From: Chitinophagaceae bacterium | GTDB taxonomy: Bacteria > Bacteroidota > Bacteroidia > Chitinophagales > Chitinophagaceae | Length of the DNA stretch: 51,833 nucleotides | Assembly (NCBI GenBank): GCA_947372235.1 | Contig: CANBSW010000008.1 | Coordinates: 1-51,833 of the forward strand | Reading direction: 5' to 3' | Shown: one piece after another, positions 31,715 through 40,536 of the stretch | Numbering within the stretch: the first letter of the stretch is position 1 | How the letters are laid out: each line of letters opens with the position of its first letter | Made by a program: the position numbers and the translations under genes | Notes under the pieces: model-generated | What the model was told of the DNA's origin: nothing | Database searches by the model: none | What the model saw: only the letters and a program-made list of their open reading frames with translations

Positions 31715-33145
31715 TCATCTCAAATAACCCAGGATCTTTAACATGCTTTGTGCAGACTGTTCTTTAGCATATACCCAGTCTACCAATTTACCATTCTTAT
31801 CTTCTTCCACGATCACATGTTTAGGAGAAGGAATTAAACAATGTTTAATGCCCCCGTATCCGCTGATCTGATCCTGGTATGCTCCTGTATGAAAGAACCC
31901 TACATATAGTGGCTCTTTATTTGCAATCGCTTCTTTAGGATCCGGTGAAGATATTTTTGGAAGAAACACTTCATTGATATGCTCTTCTGAATCATAGTAA
32001 TCATGACTGTCGCAGGTAATACCACCCAGAACCACACGGTGGTATTCATTGTCCCATTTATTTACGGGAAGCATTAAGAATTTCTCCCCAATTCCCCAGG
32101 TATCAGGCAATGTTGTAATAAATGATGAATCGATCATATACCAACACTCACGATCGTTCTGAATTTTTTGGCCTATCACACTGTAAATATGCGCCATGCT
32201 CTCCCCCACTGTAAAACTTCCGAATTCTGTATATATATTCGGCATCGGAACTTTTGCTTTTTTGCAGGCTTTCTTGATATTGCTTACAATCTCATTGATC
32301 ATAAACTGGTAATCATACTCAAAGCCCAAAGAATGTTTAATTGGAAAACCACCACCAATATTGATGGAATCCAATTCAGGACAGATTTTTTTCAACTGAC
32401 AATATAAATTGATGATCTTATTTAACTCAGACCAATAGTAAATATCATCTTTGATTCCTTTGTTCAAAAAGATATGAAGCATTTTTAATTGAAACTTATC
32501 TTCATATCCTTCTATCTCATCCACATAAAATTCAAGGATATCTTTTGCACGAATACCTAAACGCGACGTATAAAAAGGAAAATTAGGTTCTTCTTCTGCA
32601 GCAACCCGAATACCTAAACGAAAAGTATTTTTGGCACTGCGTTTATAGGCTTGTAATTCTTCCTTATTATCCAATATGGGAATTACATTCTTAAAACCGG
32701 TGTTGATCAGTTTTGAAATTCGTGATGTATAATTCTTTTGTTTATACCCATTACAAATGATGTAAGTTTCTTTATTGATCTTACGTCGTTGATACAATCT
32801 GTTGATGATCTCAATATCATACGCATAAGAAGTTTCCAGATGAATATTATGCTTTAACGCCTCTTCTACAATAAAAGAAAAATGCGAACTCTTTGTGCAA
32901 TAACAATAAAAATATTCGCCTTCGTATTTATGTTTCTTAAAAGCATTCTCAAACATTTTCTTCGCCTTATTGATCTGCATACCAATCTTGGGTAAATAGG
33001 TAAGCTTCAGCGGCGTTCCATATTTATCGATCAGTGATTTGAGGTCGAGGCCGTTGAATTGTAAATAACCATCATCATTCTGGTCAAACCCTTCTTGAGG
33101 AAAATGGAAAGTCTGGTTTACCAGCGAAGTGTAGGTGTTATTCAT
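31715..33145 (-). CDS. speA: Biosynthetic-type arginine decarboxylase
   Basis: 476 residues of the PLP-dependent alanine-racemase-fold decarboxylases. The PLP lysine lies in FYCYCTKSSHF near residue 85, the phosphate-binding loop is NIGGGFPIKH, and the second-subunit active site is CDSHDYYD. It would turn arginine into agmatine. The protein is shorter than the 630-660-residue E. coli SpeA and belongs to the Bacteroidota form, so the substrate assignment rests partly on the aguA and aguB genes in the same window. It lies 36 bases downstream of the kinase gene start on the same strand but has its own promoter. Confidence 0.8.
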   Translation of the reverse strand: MNNTYTSLVNQTFHFPQEGFDQNDDGYLQFNGLDLKSLIDKYGTPLKLTYLPKIGMQINKAKKMFENAFKKHKYEGEYFYCYCTKSSHFSFIVEEALKHNIHLETSYAYDIEIINRLYQRRKINKETYIICNGYKQKNYTSRISKLINTGFKNVIPILDNKEELQAYKRSAKNTFRLGIRVAAEEEPNFPFYTSRLGIRAKDILEFYVDEIEGYEDKFQLKMLHIFLNKGIKDDIYYWSELNKIINLYCQLKKICPELDSINIGGGFPIKHSLGFEYDYQFMINEIVSNIKKACKKAKVPMPNIYTEFGSFTVGESMAHIYSVIGQKIQNDRECWYMIDSSFITTLPDTWGIGEKFLMLPVNKWDNEYHRVVLGGITCDSHDYYDSEEHINEVFLPKISSPDPKEAIANKEPLYVGFFHTGAYQDQISGYGGIKHCLIPSPKHVIVEEDKNGKLVDWVYAKEQSAQSMLKILGYLR

Positions 33146-33193
33146 TTACTGATCTAATATTAACGGTGAACTTAATGGCTTGATTTCGAGGCA

Positions 33194-33201
33194 CAAAAAT
33201 A
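33194..33201 (-). promoter_or_regulatory. -7 promoter element of the arginine decarboxylase gene
   Basis: TATTTTTG on the minus strand, 48 bases before the start codon, fits TAnnTTTG. Confidence 0.5.
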
Positions 33202-33223
33202 ACAGTTTGTTCAGTTCATATAA

Positions 33224-33257
33224 TAAAAAAAACCGGGCGTAATAAAATACACCCGGT
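33224..33257 (-). terminator. Terminator after rplT
   Basis: Minus-strand ACCGGGTGTA and TACGCCCGGT form a 10-bp stem (one G-T pair) with loop TTTTAT, followed by TTTTTTT. It ends the thrS-infC-rpmI-rplT block. Confidence 0.9.
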
Positions 33258-33280
33258 TCTTTATATTATGAGCTTTCAGA

Positions 33281-33625
33281 CTATTTAACTGAATCAACCA
33301 AAGATTTGAAACTTTCCGGTTCATTCATAGCCAGATCAGCCAATACTTTACGGTTAAGATCAATACCTTTTACGCTCAGTTTGTTGATAAACTGGCTGTA
33401 GGTCATTCCTTCAGCACGTACTGCCGCATTAATACGGGCAATCCATAACTGGCGGTATTCACGCTTCTTCAACTTACGGCCAACATAGCTGTAAGTCATA
33501 CCTTTTTCAACAATATTTTTTGCTACGGTATATACGTTTTTACGTTTACCATAATATCCTTTTGCTTGTTTCAGGATTCTCTTTCTCCTGGCTCTTGATG
33601 CTACTGCATTTTTTGAACGTGGCAT
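33281..33625 (-). CDS. rplT: Ribosomal protein bL20
   Basis: 114 residues, basic N-terminal helix [20 protein letters not shown], then [20 protein letters not shown] and [16 protein letters not shown], which are diagnostic. bL20 is an early assembly protein of the large subunit and a known repressor of its own operon in other bacteria. The gene follows rpmI after 80 bases and is followed by a strong terminator. Confidence 0.98.
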   Translation of the reverse strand: MPRSKNAVASRARRKRILKQAKGYYGKRKNVYTVAKNIVEKGMTYSYVGRKLKKREYRQLWIARINAAVRAEGMTYSQFINKLSVKGIDLNRKVLADLAMNEPESFKSLVDSVK

Positions 33626-33705
33626 ACTATACTTTTTTGAAACCGGCTATATTACTACAACCCGGCTGATTTTTAATTTGGTTGATGACTGGGGAATTTC
33701 CCGGA

Positions 33706-33906
33706 TTATCCTTTCAAACGTAATAAACGCAGAACGAAATCCTTGTTTGGTGCACTAACCAAACCCTTTTTGTTCATGGCCCTTTTACGTTTTTTTGATT
33801 TCTTGGTCAGAATGTGACGTTTGAAAGCTTTCTGGAAGGTGATTTCACCGGTTCCGGTCACCTTAAAGCGCTTTTTTGCGCTCGAGTTTGTTTTTACCTT
33901 TGGCAT
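33706..33906 (-). CDS. rpmI: Ribosomal protein bL35
   Basis: 66 residues: [20 protein letters not shown], then [20 protein letters not shown], the usual size and sequence. The gene is separated from infC by 216 bases that hold an inverted heptamer repeat, a complete promoter and a leader hairpin, so rpmI-rplT can be transcribed apart from thrS-infC. Confidence 0.97.
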   Translation of the reverse strand: MPKVKTNSSAKKRFKVTGTGEITFQKAFKRHILTKKSKKRKRAMNKKGLVSAPNKDFVLRLLRLKG

Positions 33907-33942
33907 ATAAAATAATCTATAAAAGATTACACCCTGCTGGCG

Positions 33943-33960
33943 GTACTGAACAGACAGTAC
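33943..33960 (-). promoter_or_regulatory. Leader hairpin of rpmI-rplT
   Basis: GTACTG and CAGTAC form a perfect 6-bp stem with a 6-base loop, 36 bases before the rpmI ATG. It may take part in feedback by bL20; this is inference. The dimensions equal those of the rpmE2 leader hairpin (4539-4556). Confidence 0.45.
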
Positions 33961-33989
33961 ACTTGTTGAGCCTTACGGGAAATGGGCTG

Positions 33990-34019
33990 CAAAAGTAAGG
34001 AGATTTTGCTGTATTTCAA
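33990..34019 (-). promoter_or_regulatory. Promoter of rpmI-rplT
   Basis: Minus-strand TTG (34019-34017), 19-base spacer, TACTTTTG (33997-33990). It is one of the best matches to the Bacteroidota consensus in the window. Confidence 0.75.
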
Positions 34020-34032
34020 GCAGAAAGGAGAG

Positions 34033-34121
34033 ATAATTATGAATTAGGAATTAAAAATTAAGAATTAAACAGCTTACACATTAAACTAATTTTTAATCCC
34101 TAATTTTTAATTCATAATTAT
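34033..34121. repeat. Inverted heptamer repeat directly after infC
   Basis: Left arm: four 7-base units of consensus GAATTAR in strict register from 34041 to 34068, preceded by ATAATTAT. Right arm: four units on the minus strand from 34113 to 34086, preceded by the same ATAATTAT, ending one base from the infC stop codon. The centre is 17 bases. Confidence 0.85.
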
Positions 34122-34122
34122 T

Positions 34123-34707
34123 CTATGTAGTTACTTTTTTCTTGCTACTTGTCTTCGGTGTAAAAATCGCGAACATTCGCTTTCCTTCGAGCTTGGGCAT
34201 GCTTTCCAAAACGCCTGATTCGGCAAGCCTTTCAGCAAATTTCAATAAAAGTAATTGTCCACGATCCTGGAACATGATCGCACGTCCTTTGAACTGCACA
34301 TAGGCTTTTACTTTATTACCGTCTTTCAGGAAGTTTTCAGCGTGTTTAGCTTTGAAGTTAAAGTCATGATCATCCGTTCCCGGCGTAAAGCGGATCTCTT
34401 TCACCTCGCTTTGCTTGGAATTGGCCTTCATCTCCTTTTCCTTCTTCTTCTTTTCGTAGAGGAATTTTTTGTAATCGATCACTTTACAAACAGGGGGATC
34501 GGCTGTTGGAGAAATTTCTACCAGGTCCAATTCCTGTTCCTGAGCAATTTTAAGCGCTTCTGAAGTTGGATATACGCCAACTGTAACATTGTCGCCAACC
34601 AATCTTACCTGTAATGCCCGGACTCTTTCGTTAATACGATGTTCTGGCTCCGGCTGCCTGTTAAACCTGGGATTAAATCTTCCGCCCCCTCTTGGTGGTA
34701 ATGCCAT
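34123..34707 (-). CDS. infC: Translation initiation factor IF-3
   Basis: 194 residues. The N-terminal domain begins HRINERVRALQVRLVGDNV with LDLVEISPTADPPVCKVIDYKKFLYE, and the C-terminal domain has KEIRFTPGTDDHDFNFKAKHAENFL and KVKAYVQFKGRAIMF. A Gly/Arg/Pro-rich stretch of about 20 residues precedes the domain, as in other Bacteroidota. The start is ATG (34707), not the rare AUU used for autoregulation in enterobacteria. It follows thrS after 59 bases. Confidence 0.98.
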   Translation of the reverse strand: MALPPRGGGRFNPRFNRQPEPEHRINERVRALQVRLVGDNVTVGVYPTSEALKIAQEQELDLVEISPTADPPVCKVIDYKKFLYEKKKKEKEMKANSKQSEVKEIRFTPGTDDHDFNFKAKHAENFLKDGNKVKAYVQFKGRAIMFQDRGQLLLLKFAERLAESGVLESMPKLEGKRMFAIFTPKTSSKKKVTT

Positions 34708-34766
34708 TAAAACTTGTTTAGTGAATAATTGATTTGTTGTTAAAGATATAAATATTTATCGTGGAC

Positions 34767-36704
34767 TTATTCGCCTGATTTACGGTTTTCTATTTCATCT
34801 ACAATAGAGTTGATAAAACTGGCAATATCCACGGCACCAAGATCGCCCTTACCCTGACGTCGCACGGATAATTTGTTCTCGGTCATTTCTTTCTCACCTA
34901 CTACCAGCATGTAAGGTACTCTCAACAATTCGGTATCGCGTATCTTTTTTCCGATCTTCTCTTGCCTGTCGTCAATTTCAACCCTTACTCCTGCCCTTCT
35001 TAATTGTTTCTGAACAGATTCGGCATAATCCATAAACTTATCACTGATAGGAAGAATTTTAGCCTGAACCGGTGCCAGCCATACCGGGAATTTCCCTGCA
35101 TAATGCTCCAATAGAAATCCAATAAACCTTTCATGTGTGCCCAATGGCGCACGGTGAATAATTAATGGCGTTTCAGCTGTATTTTCTTTATTAGTGAACT
35201 CCAGTTTAAAACGACGGCCCTGCGCAAAATCTACCTGATTGGTGGCCAATGTAAATTCACGGCCAATGGCACTGAAGATCTGAACATCGATCTTTGGTCC
35301 ATAGAAAGCTCCTTCATCAGGAACTTCTACATAAGGTGTTCCGGTTTCTTTTAATACCTGACGAACCATTTCTTCGGTTTCTAACCATAGTTCAGGTTCG
35401 TTGATATATTTCTGACCGAGTTTAGCAGGATCGTGCAAACTCAATCGCATTACATATTTATCAATCCCGAAAATCTCAAAATATTTCAGGTACATTTCAT
35501 TCACCGCTTTAAACTCCTGCGCAAATTGTTCCTTGGTGCAATAGATGTGAGCATCGTTCATGTGTAAGCAACGAACGCGCATCAACCCAAACAATTCGCC
35601 ACTTTGCTCGTAGCGGTAACAGGTACCATATTCAGCCAAACGGTAAGGAAGGTCTTTGTAGCTTTTCTGTTCAGCACCAAAAATTTTGTGGTGGTGCGGG
35701 CAGTTCATGGCTTTCAGGTAATACTTGGTTCCATCCAGTTCCATTGGAGGAAACATACTATCCTGATAGTATGGTAAATGGCCGCTGGTGATGTATAAAT
35801 TTTCTTTGGCAATATGGGGTGTTACCACTCGCTTATAGCCTGCAGCTTCTTCCGTTTCCTTGGCAAGCCTTTCCAGCTCTTCGATAATGATGGTACCATT
35901 TGGCATCCAAAGAATCAATCCCGGGCCAACATCCTCATCCATCGTAAAAATGCTGAGTTCTTTACCCAATTTGCGGTGATCGCGTTTCTTGGCTTCTTCC
36001 AACATCAAAATATACTCATCCAGTTCTTTCTGGTTCGGGAATGTTACGCCGTAAACACGGGTAAGCATTTTGTTCTTCTCGTTTCCTTTCCAGTAAGCAC
36101 CTGAAATATTGGTGAGTTTGATGGCTTTGATAAAACCAGTGTCGGGAATATGCGGGCCGCGGCACAGATCGGTAAATCCGCCTTGTGTATAAAAAGTAAT
36201 TTCTCCGTCGGTTAAATTTTGAAGAAGATCTAGTTTGTATTCGTCACCCTTCTCTTCAAAATATTTTATAGCTTCATCCTTAGCTATTTCTTTGCGGATA
36301 TAACGGTTGCTTTGCTTGGCAAGCTCATTCATCTTTTTCTCCAGGATCAAAAGATCTTCTTCGTTCATTTTGCTGTCGCCAAGATCCATATCATAATAAA
36401 ACCCTTTGTCCAAAGCGGGTCCTACCCAGAATTTTACGCCAGGATATAAAGTTTCTACGGCTTCAGCCATTAAGTGAGCAGAGGAATGCCAGAAAGTATT
36501 CTTTCCTTCCGCTTCATTCCATGTCAATAATTTTAAGGAAGCATCAGTGTTGATGGGTCGGGTGACATCCCAAACCTGTCCGTTAACACTGGCGGCCAAT
36601 ACTTTTCGGGCAAGGCCTTCACTGATTGATTTGGCGATATCCAATGCAGAAACGCCGCTCTCATATTGTCTTACTGCTCCATCCGGAAAACTAATACTAA
36701 TCAT
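34767..36704 (-). CDS. thrS: Threonyl-tRNA synthetase
   Basis: 645 residues from the ATG at 36704; a TTG at 36740 is rejected because it overlaps the promoter and the protein starts MISISFPDGAVRQY. Domains: TGS (about 1-60), editing domain with HSSAHLMAEAVE (about 65-225), catalytic core with the zinc site in KAMNCPHH and the arginine in RVRCLHMNDAHIYC, then the anticodon domain with PVQAKILPISDKF. First gene of the thrS-infC-rpmI-rplT block. Confidence 0.98.
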   Translation of the reverse strand: MISISFPDGAVRQYESGVSALDIAKSISEGLARKVLAASVNGQVWDVTRPINTDASLKLLTWNEAEGKNTFWHSSAHLMAEAVETLYPGVKFWVGPALDKGFYYDMDLGDSKMNEEDLLILEKKMNELAKQSNRYIRKEIAKDEAIKYFEEKGDEYKLDLLQNLTDGEITFYTQGGFTDLCRGPHIPDTGFIKAIKLTNISGAYWKGNEKNKMLTRVYGVTFPNQKELDEYILMLEEAKKRDHRKLGKELSIFTMDEDVGPGLILWMPNGTIIIEELERLAKETEEAAGYKRVVTPHIAKENLYITSGHLPYYQDSMFPPMELDGTKYYLKAMNCPHHHKIFGAEQKSYKDLPYRLAEYGTCYRYEQSGELFGLMRVRCLHMNDAHIYCTKEQFAQEFKAVNEMYLKYFEIFGIDKYVMRLSLHDPAKLGQKYINEPELWLETEEMVRQVLKETGTPYVEVPDEGAFYGPKIDVQIFSAIGREFTLATNQVDFAQGRRFKLEFTNKENTAETPLIIHRAPLGTHERFIGFLLEHYAGKFPVWLAPVQAKILPISDKFMDYAESVQKQLRRAGVRVEIDDRQEKIGKKIRDTELLRVPYMLVVGEKEMTENKLSVRRQGKGDLGAVDIASFINSIVDEIENRKSGE

Positions 36705-36737
36705 ATTTTTGTAAATCAGGCTCTTTGATAAGGAATG

Positions 36738-36745
36738 CAAAAGTA
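36738..36745 (-). promoter_or_regulatory. -7 promoter element of thrS
   Basis: TACTTTTG on the minus strand, 33 bases before the start codon, with a TTTA about 17 bases upstream. Confidence 0.6.
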
Positions 36746-36847
36746 AAGAATAAACCCCGACTAAATTGAGTGAAAACGGGTAATTCCCTTAAAAACCTTA
36801 ACGCTTCTTTATCAAAGGATACTCTTATGAGAGTGTAGATTTGTTTT

Positions 36848-38122
36848 ATGAGATTGAATTTGACCCTTTTCATTCTTTTATTGCTCAGTTTTAATGCCTA
36901 TTCTCAAAAAATGACGGGAATATGGAGAGGTTATTTTAGTTCCTCCAATGGGGTATACCGTGATGGGGCAAAGGAGGAGAACTATAAGTATGAGATCCAG
37001 ATTGATCAACAATCGAATAATGGATTAAGGGGAGTTACCTACTCTTACAAAACCACTGTATTTTATGGTAAGGCTGAGTTTCAGGGTATCTATACTGCCG
37101 CTTCAAAAAGTATTATCCTGAAAGAGGTTAAGATGTTAGAACTGAAAATAGGAGATAATAGTGAAGCCTGTTTGATGACCTGCTACCTTGATTATTCTAA
37201 AATAGGTAAACTGGAGGTTTTGGAAGGAACCTTTATTTCAGTTAATGCAAAAAACAAAAGCGATTGCGGCAGCGGTAAATTATATTTGGAAAGGGTGCCA
37301 ACTTCTGATTTTAAAAGGGAAGACTTTTTAAATAAAAAGAAACCGGAAGATTCTGTTAAGGCAAAACCTAAGGAACCCGTTACTGCCGCCAAACCTGTAA
37401 TCCCTTCCGGTGTTAAAAACAAACCCATTTTAAAGCCGGGTAATGAAAGTCCGACAAGGAAGGATAATCTTTCCACTAAAGCAGTTCCATTAAATAATTC
37501 GAAACAGACACAAGCCAAGCCACCTGTTGCAATTCCTCCAAAAAATGTACCTCCTGCAACATTGGGTAATAAAAAGACTGATTCGAAAACTTCTGTTATA
37601 AAGAACAAGAAACCTGCTCAACAGGAAGATAAGCCTGTGATCAATAATAAAATAACAGAAAGAGTTCAGGAAGAAGGAGTGAATACTAAAAAAGAAGAAG
37701 TAAAGCCCGTAATTCCACAGCCTGAAGCACAGGTAAGAAAAATGCCAATACCAAGAGTATTGCTGGAAAGAGAAAATACACTTGTAAAAACAATTACAAC
37801 ATCTGAAGAAGAACTACAGGTAGAATTTTATGATTATGGAACAATCGATAATGATACCATAACTGTTTATCATAACAATGAGTTGGTAGCAAACCACAGA
37901 CGTTTAAGCTTAACGCCTATTATCATTAAAATTAAATGTAGTAAAACAGACAGCCATCATGAAATCATTGTTGTGGCTGACAACCTGGGGGATATTCCGC
38001 CAAATTCAGCATTGATGATAATAAAGGGGGTGAAATTTGGTAGGGAGCGACATGAGATATTCCTTGAATCCAACGAAACAAAAAACGCGAAAGTAATTAT
38101 TAATTATATTCCCAAAGAATAG
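36848..38122 (+). CDS. Secreted protein with a Lys/Pro-rich linker, function unknown
   Basis: 424 residues. Signal peptide MRLNLTLFILLLLSFNAYS, then an N-terminal domain (about 22-150, MTGIWRGYFSSSNGVYRDG with three cysteines further on), a low-complexity linker (about 160-295) rich in Lys, Pro, Asn and Thr, and a C-terminal domain (about 300-424) with PIPRVLLERENTLVKTI, VEFYDYGTIDNDTITVYHN and RHEIFLESNETKNAKVIINY. I recognise the C-terminal part as a domain repeatedly found in exported Bacteroidota proteins but cannot name a function. A TAGATTTG element ends only four bases before the ATG, so the message may be almost leaderless. Confidence 0.8.
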   Translation: MRLNLTLFILLLLSFNAYSQKMTGIWRGYFSSSNGVYRDGAKEENYKYEIQIDQQSNNGLRGVTYSYKTTVFYGKAEFQGIYTAASKSIILKEVKMLELKIGDNSEACLMTCYLDYSKIGKLEVLEGTFISVNAKNKSDCGSGKLYLERVPTSDFKREDFLNKKKPEDSVKAKPKEPVTAAKPVIPSGVKNKPILKPGNESPTRKDNLSTKAVPLNNSKQTQAKPPVAIPPKNVPPATLGNKKTDSKTSVIKNKKPAQQEDKPVINNKITERVQEEGVNTKKEEVKPVIPQPEAQVRKMPIPRVLLERENTLVKTITTSEEELQVEFYDYGTIDNDTITVYHNNELVANHRRLSLTPIIIKIKCSKTDSHHEIIVVADNLGDIPPNSALMIIKGVKFGRERHEIFLESNETKNAKVIINYIPKE

Positions 38123-38129
38123 TATGTTA

Positions 38130-40487
38130 TCATAATTTGATATTCCAGGTAACAGAAGGAATGATGGGGAATAATGAGACCTGTTTAGCTGTTACTTTCA
38201 ATGTTCCCGCAGAAGCACTCCCCTCCTGATCGTAATAAATAAAATAGGGGTTTAAGCGACTGTAGACATTGTATATACTGAACACCCAGTTACTGGTGTA
38301 TTTACGTGTTTTTTTAGGAGTTGGTGTATACGTTGCAGCAATATCCATGCGATGATAGGCTTTCATGCGATACGCATTGATACGGCTATACTCCTGTGTA
38401 AGAACACCACTAATAAAATAGAAGCGTTCAGGTAAGGATGTTGCATTACCGGTGCCATAAGTGAAGATGGAGGAGAGTTTCCATTTTTTGTTCAATTCAT
38501 ACGCTCCAACTACTGAAAGATCATGACGCCTGTCGTAACGGCTTGGGTATGTTAAGCCATCATTCAGGTTTGGGAACTTGCGATATGTCCAACTAAGCGT
38601 ATAACCTATCCAACCCGTAAATCTTCCTTTCACTTTGTTGATAAAAAATTCAGCACCGTAGCTCCATCCTTTTCCAAAAACAAATTCTTCTTCAGGATCT
38701 TTTAAGGAGGGAGTATACCCTTCTCTGTATTCGATCTGGTTTTCCATGGTTTTGTAATAAGCTTCTACGGAAGTTTCATACATTCCTTCTTCAAAATTTT
38801 TAAAGTATCCTAGTGCATATTGCCAGCTGATCTGTGGCTTTACACGAATGGTACTGGGCACCCATAAATCGGTTGGTAATGTAGAGCCGGCATTGGTTAC
38901 CAGATGAATATATTGCAGGTTTCTGGTAACAGCTGCTTTGAACGATTCATTCTCATTGAGGGTATACCGCAAAGTGGCACGTGGTTCAAACCCTCCGTAG
39001 GTTTTTACACTTTGTCCGCTGCCGTAAACAATACTATCTGTTTTATTTCCATAGGCATCACGTTGGTAATAGGTGTATTTACCAACCTGTTGAAACTGGC
39101 TATAGCGAATACCAAGATTGAGTTTTAGTTTTTTTGTCAATTCCCAATCATCCTGCAGATATAGGGCAATTTCATTAGCATATTTTTTTGTGGAATTATT
39201 TGGCGAAAACACAACACTATCCTGGCTTCCGCTTAATACATTGGGAAGAAACGTATGAAAAGTATATTGAACACCGAATTTGAATTTATGTTCCGGGGAA
39301 GGATAAAAATCAACATCTGTTTTAGCAGTCAGATCTTTAATTCCGGATGATAAATTCAGGTGAAAATCGTTTTGTTTTCCATCGAGAGAGAATTTATAAT
39401 CGTTATACACCAATGTTGTATTGGCGAATAATTTTTTATTGAAAATATGATTCCATCGCAATGTTGCAGTCGAATTACCCCAGGGAATTTCTGAGCTGAA
39501 AGAACGTTTGGTATTGTTGAAATTGAATTTATCTCTTCCAAAATAACCACTCAAATACAGGTGGTCTTTCTCTGAGAACTGGTAATTCACTTTTGCATTT
39601 AGATCATAGAAATAATAACCTGAGCCGTAGTATTCGCTTGTTTTTTTAATAAAGGGTTTGGCCAATGCATCTACATACGTTCTTCTGGCCGAGATCATAT
39701 AAGAGGCTTTGTTCTTTTTCAAAGGCCCTTGTATTGAAAATCGGGAGGCGATCAGTCCGATACCGGCATCGATCTGTGTTTTGTTCTGGTTACCTTCTTT
39801 CATGGCCACATCCACCACAGAAGATAAACGACCGCCATATTGGGCGGGCATCCCTCCTTTTATCAGGGTTACATTTTTAATAGCATCAGCATTAAAAATG
39901 GAGAAGAACCCAAACAGATGGCCGGTATTATACACCACGGCATCATCCAGTAAGATCAGGTTTTGATCGGGGCCTCCTCCTCTTACATAAAACCCTGCAT
40001 TACCTTCTCCAGCATTTCGAACACCCGGTAACAGTTGTAATGTTTTCAAAATATCCACCTCACCTAAAAATGCAGGTAATGCTTTAGCAGTATTCACACT
40101 CAATTCAAATTTGCCCATTTGGGCAGCTTTTACATTATTGTCTCTTTTTCTTCCGTAAACAGTTACATTATTGATCAATGCAGAGTTGGGAATGAGGAGG
40201 ACGTTCTGCTGGATATTATCATTGAGATTGATTAGTATTTCTTTTGGCTGGTAACCTACAAAGGAACACAGCACCAGGTACAATCCATTTTTTAATGTAA
40301 TGGAATAGAACCCATATTGGTTACTCACTATCCCCTTCCCTTCGGAACGTATATTCAGATTGGCACCAATAAGTGTCTCCCCACTTAATGAATCTTTGAT
40401 ATATCCATTTAAGGTAAATTTATCCTGTGCATTAAGTCCGGTCAACAAAAAACATATCAGCAGCAGTAATAATGATAATTTCTTCAT
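38130..40487 (-). CDS. TonB-dependent receptor with CarboxypepD-like domain
   Basis: 785 residues. Signal peptide (MKKLSLLLLLICFLLTGLNA), a carboxypeptidase-regulatory-like domain (about 24-105, LNGYIKDSLSGETLIGANL), a plug domain (about 110-225) with LPAFLGEVDILKTLQLLPGV and FYVRGGGPDQNLILLDDA, and a 22-strand-type barrel. The last strand ends with SVTWNIKL. There is no SusD partner, so it is not a classical glycan receptor; the adjacent DUF3347 lipoprotein hints at a metal-related role, but that is weak. It starts 49 bases after the lipoprotein stop and is likely cotranscribed. Confidence 0.92.
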   Translation of the reverse strand: MKKLSLLLLLICFLLTGLNAQDKFTLNGYIKDSLSGETLIGANLNIRSEGKGIVSNQYGFYSITLKNGLYLVLCSFVGYQPKEILINLNDNIQQNVLLIPNSALINNVTVYGRKRDNNVKAAQMGKFELSVNTAKALPAFLGEVDILKTLQLLPGVRNAGEGNAGFYVRGGGPDQNLILLDDAVVYNTGHLFGFFSIFNADAIKNVTLIKGGMPAQYGGRLSSVVDVAMKEGNQNKTQIDAGIGLIASRFSIQGPLKKNKASYMISARRTYVDALAKPFIKKTSEYYGSGYYFYDLNAKVNYQFSEKDHLYLSGYFGRDKFNFNNTKRSFSSEIPWGNSTATLRWNHIFNKKLFANTTLVYNDYKFSLDGKQNDFHLNLSSGIKDLTAKTDVDFYPSPEHKFKFGVQYTFHTFLPNVLSGSQDSVVFSPNNSTKKYANEIALYLQDDWELTKKLKLNLGIRYSQFQQVGKYTYYQRDAYGNKTDSIVYGSGQSVKTYGGFEPRATLRYTLNENESFKAAVTRNLQYIHLVTNAGSTLPTDLWVPSTIRVKPQISWQYALGYFKNFEEGMYETSVEAYYKTMENQIEYREGYTPSLKDPEEEFVFGKGWSYGAEFFINKVKGRFTGWIGYTLSWTYRKFPNLNDGLTYPSRYDRRHDLSVVGAYELNKKWKLSSIFTYGTGNATSLPERFYFISGVLTQEYSRINAYRMKAYHRMDIAATYTPTPKKTRKYTSNWVFSIYNVYSRLNPYFIYYDQEGSASAGTLKVTAKQVSLFPIIPSVTWNIKL

Positions 40488-40536
40488 AGTAGATCCATTC
40501 TAACAAAAAACAGCAGTTAAGGTTTGTTTCCGGCTT

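Noticed and set aside
37192..37608. 138-codon minus-strand frame
   Set aside because: Antisense to the Lys/Pro-rich linker; open only because of that low-complexity sequence.
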